From Flavobacterium channae (GTDB taxonomy: Bacteria > Bacteroidota > Bacteroidia > Flavobacteriales > Flavobacteriaceae): a stretch of 64,000 bases of DNA. The notes beneath the pieces were generated by a model. That model was given only the letters and a program-made list of their open reading frames with translations. It was not told the origin of the DNA and did not search any database. The stretch is from NCBI RefSeq assembly GCF_021172165.1, contig NZ_CP089096.1, forward strand, positions 930,001 through 994,000, given 5' to 3'. Positions 1-7,831 of this stretch are shown here, one piece after another; within the stretch, counting starts at the first letter, position 1; every line of letters begins with the position of its first letter. Position numbers and translations under genes: made by a program.

Positions 1-465
1 TGGGATGCAGAATTATTTGATGACATTTTAGAATCGTTGTTGAAGAAAACACGCGAATTTCATTATACAATTAAAGGCTACGATAAAGCGCCAAGTGCTG
101 TTTCTAAAGCAAAAGATAATGTTAGAAATGCCAATTTAGATGAATACATTAGTATTTCAAATGAAAACTTTTTCGATTCTAAAAAAGAAACAGAAGGTCC
201 GTTGCATATGGTATTTAATCCACCTTATGGAGAACGTTTGGATATTGATATGGAACGTTTTTATAGAGAAATTGGCGATACATTGAAACAAAATTATTCT
301 AATACCAATGCATGGTTCATAACAGCTAATTTAGATGCGTTGAAATATGTTGGTTTAAAACCAAGTAGAAAAATTAAACTTTTCAATGGTAAGCTAGAAG
401 CACGTTTGGTAAAATACGAAATGTATGAAGGAAGTAAAAAAGGAAAGTATTTAAATGATAAGTAA
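1..465 (+). CDS. RlmL-type 23S rRNA (guanine-N2) methyltransferase, 3' part
   Basis: Open in frame from the first base, so this is the C-terminal part of a longer gene starting outside the window. It carries the motif NPPYGER, the SAM-methyltransferase motif IV (N/D-PPY) of N2-guanine and N6-adenine RNA methyltransferases. The preceding GYDK and NV-NANL segments fit the acidic and adenine-binding loops of a Rossmann fold. The family (THUMP plus MTase, RlmL/YcbY N-terminal half) methylates G2445 of 23S rRNA. Flavobacterial versions are about 385 aa, so roughly 230 residues are missing. A short intergenic region with AAAAGT-like repeats separates it from the next gene. Family sure; exact target base inferred. 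Confidence 0.8.
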   Translation, partial: WDAELFDDILESLLKKTREFHYTIKGYDKAPSAVSKAKDNVRNANLDEYISISNENFFDSKKETEGPLHMVFNPPYGERLDIDMERFYREIGDTLKQNYSNTNAWFITANLDALKYVGLKPSRKIKLFNGKLEARLVKYEMYEGSKKGKYLNDK

Positions 466-517
466 AAAGTAGAAAGTTTAAAGTAAAAAGTAATTTCAAC
501 AATAAAACATTAATACA

Positions 518-751
518 ATGAGCAAAAAGGTAAAAGCATTTTTATATAATTTATTAGGGTTTGTAATTATTTATTTACCAACGTTATATTTAGTTGATAA
601 GTACACCCATTTAAATGGATTGTGGATTCCAATGACGGCATTTATGGTAGCATTGATTTTGGCACCAAAATTTCAAGCAATTAAAACCCACAACGGTGAA
701 AAAATCTACATGAAGTGGTTCTTTATAAAAGGCGTTAAAGAAGTAAAATAA
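518..751 (+). CDS. Small two-helix membrane protein, unknown function
   Basis: A 77-residue protein with a basic N-terminus (MSKKVK) and two hydrophobic stretches, about residues 9-26 and 35-50, followed by a basic C-terminal tail. It is probably a double-pass inner-membrane protein. It follows the methyltransferase gene by about 50 bp on the same strand and is closed by a strong terminator, so it may be the last gene of that transcript. I do not recognise a family. Its composition matches its resident neighbour, so it is unlikely to be cassette-borne. Confidence 0.6.
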   Translation: MSKKVKAFLYNLLGFVIIYLPTLYLVDKYTHLNGLWIPMTAFMVALILAPKFQAIKTHNGEKIYMKWFFIKGVKEVK

Positions 752-755
752 TAAA

Positions 756-785
756 ATCCCGAATGTGAGTTCGGGATTTTTTTTC
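756..785 (+). terminator. Rho-independent terminator
   Basis: Stem ATCCCGAA / TTCGGGAT with a 6-base loop and a following run of T. It ends the resident operon just before the first attC-like site. Confidence 0.85.
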
Positions 786-837
786 TTTATACTTTAAAAA
801 TGGCGAGTAGCCATAAACAACTTTTTGAGTTTTGAGA

Positions 838-1001
838 TTAACGTCCCGCCGGCTTTATGAAGTGGCGGATTTTTATTACTGATGTTTACAAATATACCGA
901 AAAGACTGAAAGAAAAAACCTCTTTCGGAGAAAGAAAAATATTCACTGACCATTACCGAAAAAAACTGAACTAAGCCATTTTATAAAACCGCTGTTACCA
1001 G
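838..1001. repeat. attC-like site A
   Basis: Imperfect palindrome from TTAAC to GTTACCAG. Its arms CGGCTTTATGAAGTGGCG and CCATTTTATAAAACCG pair. Its right end GTTACCAGAT is the exact inverse of ATCTGGTAAC in site B, bounding one cassette. It belongs to the same sequence subtype as sites I and U. Confidence 0.8.
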
Positions 1002-1010
1002 ATGTTTCTT

Positions 1011-1781
1011 TCATTTGTAATTTTGACTTTCGAGGGAAATATAATCTTTTAAATTTTCAAATTTTCTATCGATACTAATTAACATCATAAAGAAATTAGT
1101 GATTGTGAAAAACAGAACTATAGAACTCCATTCTTTACCATCACTTAAATCGTATTTATTTCTCTTAAATTCCATTTCTGCATTCGGACCGCCATGAATA
1201 TATGAAGATAAAGTATTGTATTTTCCAAGTAAAATAGGAATTAACTCCTTGTTCACTTTGTTGAAATGATTGTCTGGTAATGGATTTTTGATTAAAAAAT
1301 TTTGTATTTTTTTTATATCAAATTGTTTGCCTTCTCGATTAAAATTGTCGTATTCAGTTTGAGTCAAATCATCAAAATCAGGAGATAATTTCTTTTTTAA
1401 ATTTTCAAAAGTAGCATTATTAGCTTCGCCTGTTAGCATTCCGTCGACACCAAGTTGATACATGTCTTTTTTAAAGCATTCAGTAACAAAATAATCGGTA
1501 TAATATTTTTTTCCAACGTCATCATTATTATCAAGGTGAAAGCGATAAAAAATATAATAGCTTACGAGAAAATGTTCAACAATAGTTCTTAAAAGACAAT
1601 TTGCTGTATAATTAGATTTTATATTTTGTATGTCAGATTGAAGAGCTTTAATCTTTTCAATAAAATTTAATGTTGCAGATAATACTTTTGGGTATTTTGA
1701 ATTATTTATATAATCCTCTAAATTTTCGATTCCATCTAGTTGTTTTTCTACAATTATGATATGTTTTTCTGTAATCATCAT
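1011..1781 (-). CDS. Cassette protein of unknown function, possibly DUF5677/HEPN-like
   Basis: A 256-residue, mainly helical cytoplasmic protein that is the only gene of a cassette bounded by two attC-like sites (838-1001 and 1821-1958). The first half contains a conserved-looking Arg-Thr-Ile-Val-Glu-His segment and the second half LSSYIHGG, a pattern I associate with DUF5677-type, HEPN-like proteins. This assignment is by eye only. Two adjacent ATG codons (1781 and 1778) could start it. It is AT-rich like the other cassettes. No membrane segment is clear. A role in defence or RNA cleavage would be inference. Confidence 0.6.
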   Translation of the reverse strand: MMITEKHIIIVEKQLDGIENLEDYINNSKYPKVLSATLNFIEKIKALQSDIQNIKSNYTANCLLRTIVEHFLVSYYIFYRFHLDNNDDVGKKYYTDYFVTECFKKDMYQLGVDGMLTGEANNATFENLKKKLSPDFDDLTQTEYDNFNREGKQFDIKKIQNFLIKNPLPDNHFNKVNKELIPILLGKYNTLSSYIHGGPNAEMEFKRNKYDLSDGKEWSSIVLFFTITNFFMMLISIDRKFENLKDYISLESQNYK

Positions 1782-1820
1782 TAGGAAGATTGGTTTGTCG
1801 TGCAGTTTTTTTGAAATATC

Positions 1821-1958
1821 TGGTAACGTTCTGTGGCTTGCTCTCAGTGGCGTTGCACCAACACCAAGCCATTACAAATATAACAAAACATTCCATTCAG
1901 CAGAGGATTTTCCGTAGGAAAATCCGGAAGTAGCCATTGAAGCAAACCGCTGTTATCT
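1821..1958. repeat. attC-like site B
   Basis: Core TGGTAAC to GTTATCT with arms around GTGGCTTGCTCTCAGTGGCG and CCATTGAAGCAAACCG. Nearly the same sequence as sites K and L near 38.4 and 39.9 kb. It contains CAAATATA (TATATTTG on the minus strand), a Bacteroidota -7 box. Confidence 0.8.
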
Positions 1959-2191
1959 CTATAATAATTCCGCAAGTACCCTTTTGCACTTAAAGTACTG
2001 TATTTATTGACTTTATAAAAAATACTAAAGCAAATTTAAGCATAAAAAAGCATCAAAATACTTGATTTGTTGTACCAATTGTTGTACCTTAGTACTCCGT
2101 TGCACTAGAATGAAACACTAGTAAAATCGATACTTTCACTCGTTTGCACCGCTTTACAAATATAGTACAACATTTCTAATATTCTATAATT
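1959..2191. other. AT-rich region before the element integrase
   Basis: No gene seen. It contains the direct repeat TTGTTGTACC / ATTGTTGTACC at about 2068-2088. Repeats like this close to an integrase gene could be arm-binding sites, but that is only inference. No tRNA gene or clear attachment repeat was found. Confidence 0.3.
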
Positions 2192-3409
2192 ATGGCATCT
2201 ATTAAATTAATACTACGCACCAACCAGAAAGATCAAACAGGTAAAAGCCCTTTGTACATTAGAATTATAAAAGATAGAAAAACGAAATTTATCACTGCCG
2301 GACTCAAACTTAAAGAAAGTGATTGGGATGAAGCAAAGCAGAGAGTAAAGAAAAGCTATCCTAATAGCGCGCGAATGAATGCTGCACTTGCTCAAAAAAT
2401 TGCCGATGCTGAAGGACAAGTTGCCGACATGGAACGAAAAGTAAAAACCGTTTCCATTAAAAAACTAAAAGAAGCCATAAAAGGTAAAGAAGTACCAAAT
2501 TTCTTCGAGTACTCACGTAAACATTGTGAACGAATCAAAAACAACGTTTCCATTTCAACCTATAAAAATTACCATGCCTATTTAGATAAGTTCGAAAAAT
2601 GGGTAGGAACCAAGGAGGTTTATTTTGATGACATTACAGTTTCATTATTAATGGACTATATGAGTTATCTAAGCAACGAACTAAAAAACGGAAATACAAC
2701 ACAACGTTATTCGATTATGATTTTGGCGATTATGTTTAAAGAAGCTATCAAAGAAGACTTAATTCCTGAATACATGTATCCGTTTAGTAAGTTGAAATTA
2801 AAGAAAGACCCAAGCAGAAGACAGTTTTTAAAGAAAGAGCAATTCGAAGCGATTATCAATTATAAACTAGATGAAAAATCAAAAGCGAGTGTATATCGCG
2901 ATATGTTTATCTTTTCAATTTTCGCTGGAGGATTACGATTCAGTGATGTATTAGAATTTCAAGTAAAACACTTCAATGAAGAAGAAAGAAGAATACAAAA
3001 AGTAATTCGCAAAACAGGAAGAATGCATCAGTTTAAAATTGGTCAGTTAGCATTGGACATCATCAACAAGTACAAAAAGGAAGATGCAGAACAAGACGAC
3101 TTTATATTCCCTGTAATCACAAATAAAGAGCTGTATTTAAAGAATGATGAATACCGTTATACTTTTATTGAAAGTGCCAATAAAGCAGCTAATTTTCAAT
3201 TACAGCGCATAGCAAAGAAATTAGAAATTCCAGTAAAAGTAACATTTCACATAAGCCGCCATACCTTTGCAACCAATGCTTTAAATAACGGAATGAGAAT
3301 TGAGCACGTTTCAAAACTAATGGACCACCGCGATATTAGCACAACCCAGGTATATGCTAAAATCATTTCAGAAGAATTAGACAAAGCGGTTGACAACTAC
3401 ATCTACTAA
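2192..3409 (+). CDS. Tyrosine recombinase (integrase of an integrated element)
   Basis: A 405-residue Bacteroidota-type integrase. The N-terminal ~90 residues form an arm-type DNA-binding domain (start MASIKLILRTNQ). Residues ~110-205 form a SAM-like core-binding domain. The catalytic domain shows Arg in AGGLRFSD (~R252), HISRH (His-x-x-Arg), LMDHR and the nucleophile in TTQVYAK. All catalytic residues are present, so it should be active. It precedes RteC-like, HTH and VirE/VapE genes, a layout common to Bacteroidota integrative elements. It probably integrated the island carrying the downstream defence genes. The attachment site was not found. Confidence 0.92.
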   Translation: MASIKLILRTNQKDQTGKSPLYIRIIKDRKTKFITAGLKLKESDWDEAKQRVKKSYPNSARMNAALAQKIADAEGQVADMERKVKTVSIKKLKEAIKGKEVPNFFEYSRKHCERIKNNVSISTYKNYHAYLDKFEKWVGTKEVYFDDITVSLLMDYMSYLSNELKNGNTTQRYSIMILAIMFKEAIKEDLIPEYMYPFSKLKLKKDPSRRQFLKKEQFEAIINYKLDEKSKASVYRDMFIFSIFAGGLRFSDVLEFQVKHFNEEERRIQKVIRKTGRMHQFKIGQLALDIINKYKKEDAEQDDFIFPVITNKELYLKNDEYRYTFIESANKAANFQLQRIAKKLEIPVKVTFHISRHTFATNALNNGMRIEHVSKLMDHRDISTTQVYAKIISEELDKAVDNYIY

Positions 3410-3416
3410 AACAGAA

Positions 3417-3458
3417 CGAGAGTAATTACTTCAAAAAATTACTCTCGTTTTCTTTTTC
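3417..3458 (+). terminator. Rho-independent terminator after the integrase
   Basis: Stem CGAGAGTAATT / AATTACTCTCG followed by a T-rich run. The 3459-3735 stretch after it holds no clear gene. Confidence 0.85.
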
Positions 3459-3735
3459 GAAGGTAAATTTTATCCTTTTTTACTCCTGAATTCCAAAAAC
3501 CTAGCAAATACAAGCCCTCGCAATTTTGTTGAAAACTTGTACGAAAAACAACGCAAAGCGGTACTGAATTTGTTCTAATTTTAGGCATCCCAAATATTAA
3601 AAAAAATCCAAAATCATATTGAAATCAACTTGAAGTATACCTGAACTTCAAGCAACTATACCATTTCAAGTAGTGACATTGGAAAAAGTGTAACCAAATA
3701 ACAAATAATGAACAAATTTAACACCGGCAAAAAAC

Positions 3736-4644
3736 GTGAACTTGAAAGGGCAAAACATCAAAAAATCATTATTCTCAGAATGGAGAACTATCGACACAGC
3801 ACAAAGTGCAGCTTCTATTTTTGACATTACGCACGACCAGGAACCCACACTGGAAAACTATTGTATTGCTTTACTTGAAAAAGTATTTACAATCCCACAA
3901 TCCCAACTACCCGAATTCATTAACTACCAACTCCAACTTGCCCAAGACGGAAACACTTGGTTAAACAAATTCGAAAAATTATTAGCCAACAATGAAGAAC
4001 TATTCTTTAGCCAAAAAGCATTGAGTAGATTCAATAAATTGTACAACATCATCGAGAAAAAACGAACAGAGCTGCAATCTTCGAGCGTAAAAGAAACCAA
4101 ACAAATAACTCCGAAAAGGTTAATCAATGCCGAATCGGAAGATCGTTATTTTTCATTTTTTGAAATCAAACATCAGGTTGAAAAAATGGAATCGTTCAAT
4201 GAAAAAATAATCTTTTTGAACGAAGAAATTTTCGAATACCGACAAGCCGACATCATTTCAATCAACAACAAGCTGCAAGCTTATGACCAGCAATGCGTAC
4301 AATTCATCGAAAAATTACAAACGCTTCGCAAAATGCGTTCGGAAATTGAGAAAGAAAAAGAACTAGAACTGGAGAAAAAACTAATAACTAAAAAACTAAA
4401 ATTTAACGGAAACCTAAACCAATTAGTAGATATATTCTACCAACTAAGTCGCGAACTATTTGTTGATGGAAAATCATTTATTGATGCTTCCAATGGCGAC
4501 ATAGTAAATATGATCGTCAATAACTTTATCGACAAAGACAACAACGAAATAAGTCCCCAAACAGTCGAAACCATCCTCAAACCATCACGAGGCGATAAAC
4601 GACCAAAGACCCACAAACGAATAGACCTCGATAACTTACTCTAA
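3736..4644 (+). CDS. RteC-like / element-borne helical protein
   Basis: A 302-residue, Lys/Glu/Asn-rich protein. Residues ~135-215 look like a coiled coil. The C-terminal ~85 residues (from LKFNGNLNQLVDIFYQL) resemble the winged-helix end of RteC, a regulator of Bacteroides conjugative elements. That resemblance is by eye and weak. The frame opens after a stop at 3709-3711, and the only start candidate near the N-terminus is GTG at 3736. An ATG at 3708 lies in another frame and gives only 38 codons. A strong terminator follows. It lies between the integrase and an HTH gene, as in many Bacteroidota mobile elements. Confidence 0.6.
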   Translation: MNLKGQNIKKSLFSEWRTIDTAQSAASIFDITHDQEPTLENYCIALLEKVFTIPQSQLPEFINYQLQLAQDGNTWLNKFEKLLANNEELFFSQKALSRFNKLYNIIEKKRTELQSSSVKETKQITPKRLINAESEDRYFSFFEIKHQVEKMESFNEKIIFLNEEIFEYRQADIISINNKLQAYDQQCVQFIEKLQTLRKMRSEIEKEKELELEKKLITKKLKFNGNLNQLVDIFYQLSRELFVDGKSFIDASNGDIVNMIVNNFIDKDNNEISPQTVETILKPSRGDKRPKTHKRIDLDNLL

Positions 4645-4652
4645 AAAATAAT

Positions 4653-4693
4653 AGTCCCTTGGGACCCGATTGGGACTAAGGGACTTTTTTTTA
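4653..4693 (+). terminator. Rho-independent terminator
   Basis: Stem AGTCCCTT / AAGGGACT followed by a T run. The loop holds a second small hairpin (GGGACCCGATTGGGAC region). Confidence 0.85.
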
Positions 4694-4733
4694 CTTCACA
4701 ATTTTGCTCCATAAACTTTTAAAAACTACGAAA

Positions 4734-5015
4734 ATGGAAGCAATTATTTTAACAAAAGACCAGTACAACGACTTAATGGCAAAATTAGATGCAATTCAAA
4801 GCCAACTAAACGCCAAGCCAGACCCAAAGAAAGAAACCTTCTTAGACAATCAAGAATTCATTATGCTGATGAAAGTCTCAAAACGCACCGCACAAACCTG
4901 GAGAGATGAAGGCAAAATTTCATTCAGTCAAGTAGGAAGTAAAATCTACTACAAACTTTCTGATGTTGAAAAACTACTACAAGAACACTACAACAAATCA
5001 TTCAAAGGAAAATAG
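4734..5015 (+). CDS. Helix-turn-helix (excisionase-like, HTH_17) protein
   Basis: A ~93-residue protein. The N-terminal ~30 residues are helical. An excisionase/MerR-type winged helix follows, with the turn KVSKRTAQTWRDEGK and the wing ISFSQVGSKIYYKLSDVEKLL. Such proteins control excision or replication of Bacteroidota elements and usually lie directly upstream of VirE/VapE genes, as here. ATG 4734 was chosen over an upstream TTG at 4704 because it begins the recognisable protein (MEAIILTKDQ). Confidence 0.85.
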   Translation: MEAIILTKDQYNDLMAKLDAIQSQLNAKPDPKKETFLDNQEFIMLMKVSKRTAQTWRDEGKISFSQVGSKIYYKLSDVEKLLQEHYNKSFKGK

Positions 5016-5016
5016 T

Positions 5017-5088
5017 ATGAAACAGTGCAACGGAACATGTGAGGTTTGTGACTGTAAAACAGGAACAACCACAAAAACTATTCACTAA
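5017..5088 (+). CDS. Possible 23-residue Cys-rich peptide
   Basis: An ATG one base after the preceding stop opens 23 codons with four cysteines spaced C-x3-C-x2-C-x-C (MKQCNGTCEVCDCK). The spacing could bind a metal, but the peptide is short and coding cannot be shown without homologues. It lies between the HTH and VapE genes on the same strand. Confidence 0.25.
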   Translation: MKQCNGTCEVCDCKTGTTTKTIH

Positions 5089-5112
5089 TCACTAATCACT
5101 TTTCACTCAAAC

Positions 5113-7338
5113 ATGATAACAATCTTCAAAAACTTCAACGAAGTAATAGAACACAAAACAATTCCCGAAATCCTGCACGAAATCAAAACAGGAAAGTACA
5201 GACCAGGGATAACCTATTTGCGTAAATCATTAGCCGAAAACAAACTAGAAGCCTATGAAAAAGCCAAAAAATCATTACCTGCATTCACACCTTCAGGAAA
5301 ATTCGTGGGTGGAAGAAAAATGGAATTTCTGGAAGCATACTCCAATTTCATAATCCTAGACATCGATAAATTAAGTCAAACCGATTTACAAAACGCAAAG
5401 CACAAAGCCAACCAATCCGAATACACCTATGCAAGTTTCATAAGTCCATCAGGTAATGGATTAAAGATTTTAGTAAAAGTAAACACCACAAAAGAAGACC
5501 ACAAAGATACTTTTTTGGCCATCCAAAAACACTATGAAACCCTATTAAACCATGAAATAGACAAATCCGGAAAAGACATAACCCGACTATGTTTCTACTC
5601 ATTCGATGATAACCTCTATCAAAACGAAGCTGCAAAGACATTTGTCACATCGAGCGAAGTCGAGATGAGTTTGAGTGCAACATACTCAAACCAATCCAGT
5701 CACACTGAGCCTGTCGAAGTGCCACAACTACCAACTGCCACTGCGACTGCGACTAACAGCGAAGCTGTGTATAATCACTGCATCCGCTTCACCGAAAAAA
5801 AAGTGCAATACGCGACAGGTAGCCGAAACGTATTCGTACACCAACTCGCGTGCAACCTAAATCGAAAAGGCATTTCATTAAACGAAGCACTAAGCTTCAT
5901 ACTAACAGACTTTGGTTATGATGAAAAAGAAGTAACACAAACCGTTCACAGCGCCTACGGAAACATTCACGAATTCGCTAAAGATTCCCATCCTCTGGAG
6001 GGGTGGCCGAAGGTCGGGGTGGCTAACAACAAGTCAAAGAACAACAATAAAGTAGCAGCTAATAACAACAATCAAAACCTGTCACCTCGAGCGGAGTCGA
6101 GAGGCGACTTCTATGAGGACGAAGAAGAAGAAAAAACAAGAATAACACCAATCGACAAACTTGAAAACTTTTTAACATCACGATACAATTTCCGTCACAA
6201 CATAGTATCAGGTAAACTAGAATATCAACAGCTTTCAAGCTCCTCCCTTTCGGGGAGGTCGGGTGGGGCTAAAAAGAAATGGCATGTAATGAATGACTTT
6301 ATAGAAAACTCAATGCTCAGAGAATGTTTAAAAGGAAGAATCAAAACAAATCTTTCTTCTTTGCGAAACCTATTGTATTCCGATTTCTGTGAATTGTACA
6401 ATCCATTCGAAGATTACTTTTTCAATCTACCATCGTATGATGAAAAAACAGATTACATTTTAGAGTTGGCAAACACCATAACCACAACAAAACAAGAACT
6501 TTGGCAAGAGTGTTTTAAAAAATGGATAGTGGCAATGGTGGGTTGTGTTCTAGATGACAAAGTTATCAATCACACGGTAATTGTATTTAGTGGAAAACAA
6601 GGATTAGGAAAAACCACTTGGGTAGAAAAACTAGTACCTAGAAAATTAAAAGAGTATTTGTTCTCAGGAACCATAAACCCAAACAACAAAGACACTTTAG
6701 TGCAGCTTTCAGAATGTATGTTAATCAACCTGGACGAATTAGAAAACCTAAACCGTTCCGAAATTGGAAGCTTAAAAGAAATCATTACAAAGACACAAAT
6801 CAGAATGAGAAAAGCCTACGGACACAACAACGAAACCATGCCAAGACGCGCATCATTTGCCGGAAGTGTCAACACAGCGCAATTCTTAAACGATAGTACA
6901 GGAAGCAGACGATTCCTTTGTTTTGAAGTGGAAAACATCCAATACCAACACGAAATCAACATTGACAATGTATTATCACAAGCCTTGTATTTATTTAAAA
7001 CAGGATTCAGACATTGGTTCGACCAAGAAGAAATCAAAAACATAACCGAAAACAACGAACAATACCAACTACGAAGCCCAGAAGAAGAATTGCTTTTAAC
7101 ATGGTTTGAACCTTGCGATAGAGAAAATACCACCCACTATTTAAATGCTTCTCAAATAGCGGCAAAACTAGCCGAAAGAGCAAAAATCACCATCACCGAT
7201 GGAACAATAAACAAAATCGGAAAAGCTTTAAAAAAACACAATTTCACAAGACTAATGCGAAAAGGAAGTCCAGTCTACGCAGTAAAAGAATTTACCTACG
7301 AAGAAGTAGATCAAGCCAACCGACAATCCGAAATATAA
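5113..7338 (+). CDS. VirE N-domain / VapE-type primase-helicase of the element
   Basis: A 741-residue protein. Residues ~1-180 form a VirE_N (BT4734-like) domain (motif ILDIDKL, then SPSGNGLKILV). Residues ~220-290 resemble a PriCT-like helical domain. A long Asn/Ser-rich linker follows, then a VapE/DUF5906-type SF3 helicase core with Walker A GKQGLGKTTW (~493-502), an acidic INLDE motif (Walker B) and a SVNTAQFLND segment. The family supports replication of phage satellites and integrative elements. The linker is built partly from translated palindromic repeats (5648-5721, 5988-6022, 6085-6104, 6240-6269), all in frame. A terminator follows at 7352. Confidence 0.85.
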   Translation: MITIFKNFNEVIEHKTIPEILHEIKTGKYRPGITYLRKSLAENKLEAYEKAKKSLPAFTPSGKFVGGRKMEFLEAYSNFIILDIDKLSQTDLQNAKHKANQSEYTYASFISPSGNGLKILVKVNTTKEDHKDTFLAIQKHYETLLNHEIDKSGKDITRLCFYSFDDNLYQNEAAKTFVTSSEVEMSLSATYSNQSSHTEPVEVPQLPTATATATNSEAVYNHCIRFTEKKVQYATGSRNVFVHQLACNLNRKGISLNEALSFILTDFGYDEKEVTQTVHSAYGNIHEFAKDSHPLEGWPKVGVANNKSKNNNKVAANNNNQNLSPRAESRGDFYEDEEEEKTRITPIDKLENFLTSRYNFRHNIVSGKLEYQQLSSSSLSGRSGGAKKKWHVMNDFIENSMLRECLKGRIKTNLSSLRNLLYSDFCELYNPFEDYFFNLPSYDEKTDYILELANTITTTKQELWQECFKKWIVAMVGCVLDDKVINHTVIVFSGKQGLGKTTWVEKLVPRKLKEYLFSGTINPNNKDTLVQLSECMLINLDELENLNRSEIGSLKEIITKTQIRMRKAYGHNNETMPRRASFAGSVNTAQFLNDSTGSRRFLCFEVENIQYQHEINIDNVLSQALYLFKTGFRHWFDQEEIKNITENNEQYQLRSPEEELLLTWFEPCDRENTTHYLNASQIAAKLAERAKITITDGTINKIGKALKKHNFTRLMRKGSPVYAVKEFTYEEVDQANRQSEI
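5648..5721. repeat. Palindromic repeats inside the VapE gene (first cluster)
   Basis: CATCGAGCGAAGTCGAGATG (5648-5667), a second inverted repeat TTTGAGT...ACTCAAA (5670-5690) and CACTGAGCCTGTCGAAGTG (5703-5721). The TCGAG-CGAAGTCGA type is a short dispersed intergenic repeat of flavobacteria; here it is translated. Confidence 0.75.
5988..6022. repeat. GC-rich flavobacterial repeat inside the VapE gene
   Basis: CCATCCTCTGGAGGGGTGG followed by CCGAAGGTCGGGGTGG, encoding HPLEGWPKVGV in frame. Far more GC-rich than its surroundings. Confidence 0.7.
6085..6104. repeat. Palindromic repeat inside the VapE gene
   Basis: CCTCGAGCGGAGTCGAGAGG, inverted repeat of the same family as the 5648 copy, encoding PRAESRG in frame. 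Confidence 0.75.
6240..6269. repeat. GC-rich hairpin repeat inside the VapE gene
   Basis: CTCCTCCCTTTCGGGGAGG then TCGGGTGGGG, encoding SSLSGRSGGA in frame just before the helicase part. Confidence 0.7.
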
Positions 7339-7351
7339 ACTCAAAAAAATC

Positions 7352-7384
7352 AAAAGTGGTAAACGAAAGTTGCCACTTTTTTTT
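7352..7384 (+). terminator. Rho-independent terminator after VapE
   Basis: Stem AAAAGTGG / CCACTTTT followed by T. Confidence 0.8.
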
Positions 7385-7831
7385 CTGCCAACTGACCACC
7401 TTTTATTCCCCCTTTGGGGGTTAGGGGGCTCGGGGTGTAAGGGGTGTAACCAAATTTCCACACAAACATTTTGAATTTTTTTACTTTTCAAATTTTCTAG
7501 CAACATCGGCACAATCAAAAGCAAATCAATAAAGGACTAAGTGTAGTTTGCACCCAATTCCTCAAATAAATCTGTTTTTTTAAGTTCTGAAAAAATAAAA
7601 ATCTTTTACTCGTTTTTTCCCTACACCCTACACCCTGCGGTATTTTGCAGTATTTTTCATCAATTTTAACGTAAATACGGTTTTCCACATTTTTCTTTCC
7701 GTTGGATTTTTATATATTTACGTCCAATAGTTAAAACTTAATCTCATTAGGATACTTTTAGCTATTAATCATATTTTTTAAAGTATAAAATTCTAAAGAG
7801 ATAGACATAAAAACTATCCAAATAATAACCC
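7385..7831. other. Gene-free region with inverted GGGTGTA pairs
   Basis: No gene found. It contains a GC-rich hairpin (CCCCCTTTGGGGG near 7409), two tandem GGGTGTA (7433-7439, 7442-7448) and, 180 bp on, two tandem TACACCC (7622-7628, 7629-7635). The span between is AT-rich. Iteron-like pairs next to a primase-helicase gene could mark a replication origin of the element; this is inference. The right end should hold the mod promoter (TATATTTA near 7714). Confidence 0.35.

Noticed and set aside
1959..2191. tRNA gene as attachment site for the island
   Set aside because: No cloverleaf-like sequence or tRNA 3' end seen near the integrase.
3708..3824. 38-codon ATG frame overlapping the RteC-like gene
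   Set aside because: Ends inside the larger gene and has no recognisable features; the GTG-started 302-residue frame is much more protein-like.
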